The position numbers and the translations under genes are program-made. The notes under the pieces were generated by a model. It saw only the letters and a list, made by a program, of their open reading frames with translations. It did no database searches and had not been told where the DNA came from. From Prevotella sp. (GTDB lineage Bacteria > Bacteroidota > Bacteroidia > Bacteroidales > Bacteroidaceae), in NCBI GenBank assembly GCA_017623155.1, contig JAGAPR010000001.1, positions 283,695 to 347,694 of the forward strand: a stretch of DNA of 64,000 bases. Direction: 5' to 3'. The first letter of the stretch is position 1, and every line of letters begins with the position of its first letter. Shown here one piece after another: positions 62,444-64,000 of this stretch.

Positions 62444-63340
62444 ATGAAAAGAATAAATCTTTTTCATGGCATTTTGTTGCTGTTCGTTGCAGGATTTTTC
62501 TCCTCCTGCTCTCAGGAAGAACGCAATGAGATGCCTGAAAGCAAAACGACCGTGGCGGAACTTACGACACGGCTGAAAGCCTACAATACAAGCATCGGTG
62601 TGACGGTGCCGGCCGATGACGACACGCGGGCTTTCCCGAAAGTTACGTTTACCAATAAAGACAAGATAAAGATAGCCATTGCCGATGTGAAAGGTGCTTT
62701 GCGCGGAGGCGCTACGGGCGGAGTGCCGGGTGCCCTTGTGGGCGCGGCTGTGCAGTCGCTCATCAAGGCGGCGAAAATGTATGCGTGGAAACAGCTCACG
62801 GCAACGCTGAAAAGCAGCTATTGCAACGGTCTCGTGTTTGGAACGAACGGTGTGGCCGCCTTCACCGACAGTATAGGCTACTACCACAATATCTTGGAGG
62901 CCGAGATGTACAGACAAGACAGTCTGTCGCATCAGACTTCTACCGTGTTGCTGATGCGGAGGGCTAACAACATTATGAGGAGCACCTCGCGCGGATATAC
63001 TCTTTATGGTCCGATGCTGATAAGTTGGCTTGACAACATGGCAACCACGGCAAAAACAATAAACGACATCAACGATGAAGAAATGTCTTTTGACGAATAT
63101 TGCACGCGGCTGAAAGTCATGCACCCGGCAGATGCGGCCTATCTCGACTTCGCGGCCGAATATCTGTATGCCGCGTTTTACGGCAATGTAGACTTGCAAG
63201 AGTATACCGAGCAGGTGCTCTTCATTATAAACAACTCAAACGCGGGAGTGGAAGACGCCCGTCTGCTCAACTACTGTATACAGGTGGCGCACGCAAGCGT
63301 GATATACAACAACAATACTGAAACAACGTCTAACCAATAA
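62444..63340 (+). CDS. Hypothetical lipoprotein with Gly-rich hydrophobic stretch
   Basis: A 298-aa protein with lipobox FFSSCSQ (Cys near residue 22). A Gly/Ala-rich stretch at residues 86-106 (ALRGGATGGVPGALVGAAVQ) resembles the glycine-zipper segments of some secreted bacteriocin-like or membrane-active peptides. The rest is helical with Tyr-rich parts (YLYAAFYGNVDLQEYTEQVL). No domain is recognised. It starts 103 bp after the DUF3244-like gene and 12 bp before the C13-like peptidase gene, so it could be an inhibitor or partner of the peptidase (inference). Confidence 0.72.
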   Translation: MKRINLFHGILLLFVAGFFSSCSQEERNEMPESKTTVAELTTRLKAYNTSIGVTVPADDDTRAFPKVTFTNKDKIKIAIADVKGALRGGATGGVPGALVGAAVQSLIKAAKMYAWKQLTATLKSSYCNGLVFGTNGVAAFTDSIGYYHNILEAEMYRQDSLSHQTSTVLLMRRANNIMRSTSRGYTLYGPMLISWLDNMATTAKTINDINDEEMSFDEYCTRLKVMHPADAAYLDFAAEYLYAAFYGNVDLQEYTEQVLFIINNSNAGVEDARLLNYCIQVAHASVIYNNNTETTSNQ

Positions 63341-63352
63341 AACACGAAGAAT

Positions 63353-64000
63353 ATGAAAAAGAATTTACTCTTTTTATTGTTTGCCTTGATGTGCGGTTTG
63401 AATGCGAACGCGCAGACGGGGACAATTGTAACCAAAGATATGGCGGTGACATTTGCAAAGAATTTCACAAATAATCCAAGCATTTACGATTACTATGTGG
63501 GACCTACTCGTTATAAATTCTCTTCAAATCAGAGTGGAATAGTTATAGGTGACGGCATGGAAGATTGTTGGCTGGTATTCGTAGACTTAAAGCCGAATGC
63601 CGGTTGGGAACATCCGTGTGAATACTACTATATAAAGCAAAAATATATAATCGGAGACAAAAATTTTATTGTACGTAAAGACTCCGTATGCCCTCCGGCC
63701 AATGTAAATTTGGAACCATACAAAAAAACAAACAGATACGGAACGAAGTCGAGGATGAAGCCTTATGTTCCGAAAATACAGTCGAACAGTCCGAATGTTG
63801 CCGCCGGACATACATATGCGGTGATTGTAAACGGCGGAATGACGGCCACGGCCAATAATGAAAGATACTGGAACGACTGCTCGTTTATGTACAAGACGCT
63901 GCGAAACAGATATGGCATACCGAAACAGAACATAAAGGTGCTCATGTCTGACGGAACAAGCGATGGCAAAGACATGCTTCTTACCGACGGCGGATTTGCC
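63353..64000 (+). CDS. C13-like (legumain/caspase-fold) peptidase, N-terminal part; runs past window end
   Basis: 216 residues are visible before the window ends; no stop is reached. Signal peptide MKKNLLFLLFALMCGLNANA, an N-terminal propeptide-like beta-region of about 135 residues, then the start of a C13 domain: HTYAVIVNGGMTATANNERY, WNDCSFMYKTLRNRYGIPKQ and NIKVLMSDGTSDGKDM. The catalytic His-Gly and Cys would lie downstream. Bacteroidetes C13 proteases are secreted, often by type IX secretion. Paired here with a TPR regulator and two secreted partners. Confidence 0.78.
   Translation, partial: MKKNLLFLLFALMCGLNANAQTGTIVTKDMAVTFAKNFTNNPSIYDYYVGPTRYKFSSNQSGIVIGDGMEDCWLVFVDLKPNAGWEHPCEYYYIKQKYIIGDKNFIVRKDSVCPPANVNLEPYKKTNRYGTKSRMKPYVPKIQSNSPNVAAGHTYAVIVNGGMTATANNERYWNDCSFMYKTLRNRYGIPKQNIKVLMSDGTSDGKDMLLTDGGFA

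Overview
The window is a stretch of a Bacteroidales (Bacteroidota) chromosome. Three things point there: the promoter -7 motif TAnnTTTG(C) occurs in front of many genes; the primary sigma factor is short (287 aa, the sigma-ABfr type); and the gene repertoire includes a PorO/P-type porin, TlpA with a DUF4369-like N-terminus, DUF3244-like protein, C13 peptidase, a TPR-lipoprotein regulator and PpdK. The genus cannot be fixed from the sequence alone.

Layout. 1-8.0 kb: the tail of an OmpA-family protein, mtgA, a DUF1294 protein, a noncoding repeat, then an operon-like run of DMP19-like protein, smpB, metH, a HAD hydrolase and a GHL10-type glycosidase-like protein. 8.0-19.6 kb, mostly minus strand: tRNA-Gly and tRNA-Thr, uvrA, tcdA, two tRNA-Glu and tRNA-Ser, a lipoprotein with pepD, an OmpH/Skp-like lipoprotein (plus strand), carB and an AlkD-like protein. 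19.7-26.2 kb: rnpB RNA and a YihY/BrkB membrane protein (plus), then rpoD followed by a tight four-gene cassette (secreted protein, HprK-like kinase, S24/S26 peptidase, PqqD-like protein), and an HtrA/DegQ protease. 26.2-35.8 kb: a noncoding repeat region, lepA, a Crp/Fnr regulator with a DUF4405-like membrane protein, rlmD with a porin, and ppdK.

36.2-45.6 kb is a plus-strand accessory island that is visibly AT-richer than its surroundings. It opens with a WYL-domain regulator and a RhuM-Fic/Doc protein. It continues with a macro-like/YopX-like gene broken by a frameshift, and a GIY-YIG nuclease gene split exactly at an A AAA AAC heptamer. Next come a membrane protein, a PD-(D/E)XK nuclease, a DEDDh exonuclease, a UDG-like protein, a DUF6140-like protein and an unknown acidic protein. 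The last two genes are a PP2C phosphatase and an FtsZ-like GTPase that has lost the C-terminal tubulin domain. Nucleases, a Fic protein, a phosphatase and a WYL regulator together suggest a defence or conflict island. The PP2C/FtsZ-like pair is the most unusual part.

45.9-64 kb returns to core-like content: a secreted Cys-rich protein, a secreted unknown, a MATE transporter, ThiE-like protein, prs, TlpA-like protein, rlmH, LolA-like protein and ftsK. It continues with an exonuclease-rlmI-tilS run and then a TPR regulator, a DUF3244-like protein, a lipoprotein and a C13-like peptidase cut by the window end.

Several intergenic regions carry dispersed noncoding repeats. One family is an approximately 445-bp element present twice in opposite orientation (1.46 kb and 59.3 kb). 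Its core of four 22-23 bp ATTACGGCC units recurs at 26.7 kb. A second family is 60-90 bp near-perfect hairpins built from GTTAC/GGCC modules, at 18.7, 32.8 and 49.4 kb with a fragment at 2.0 kb. A third structure is a foldback, MITE-like element at 26.3 kb.
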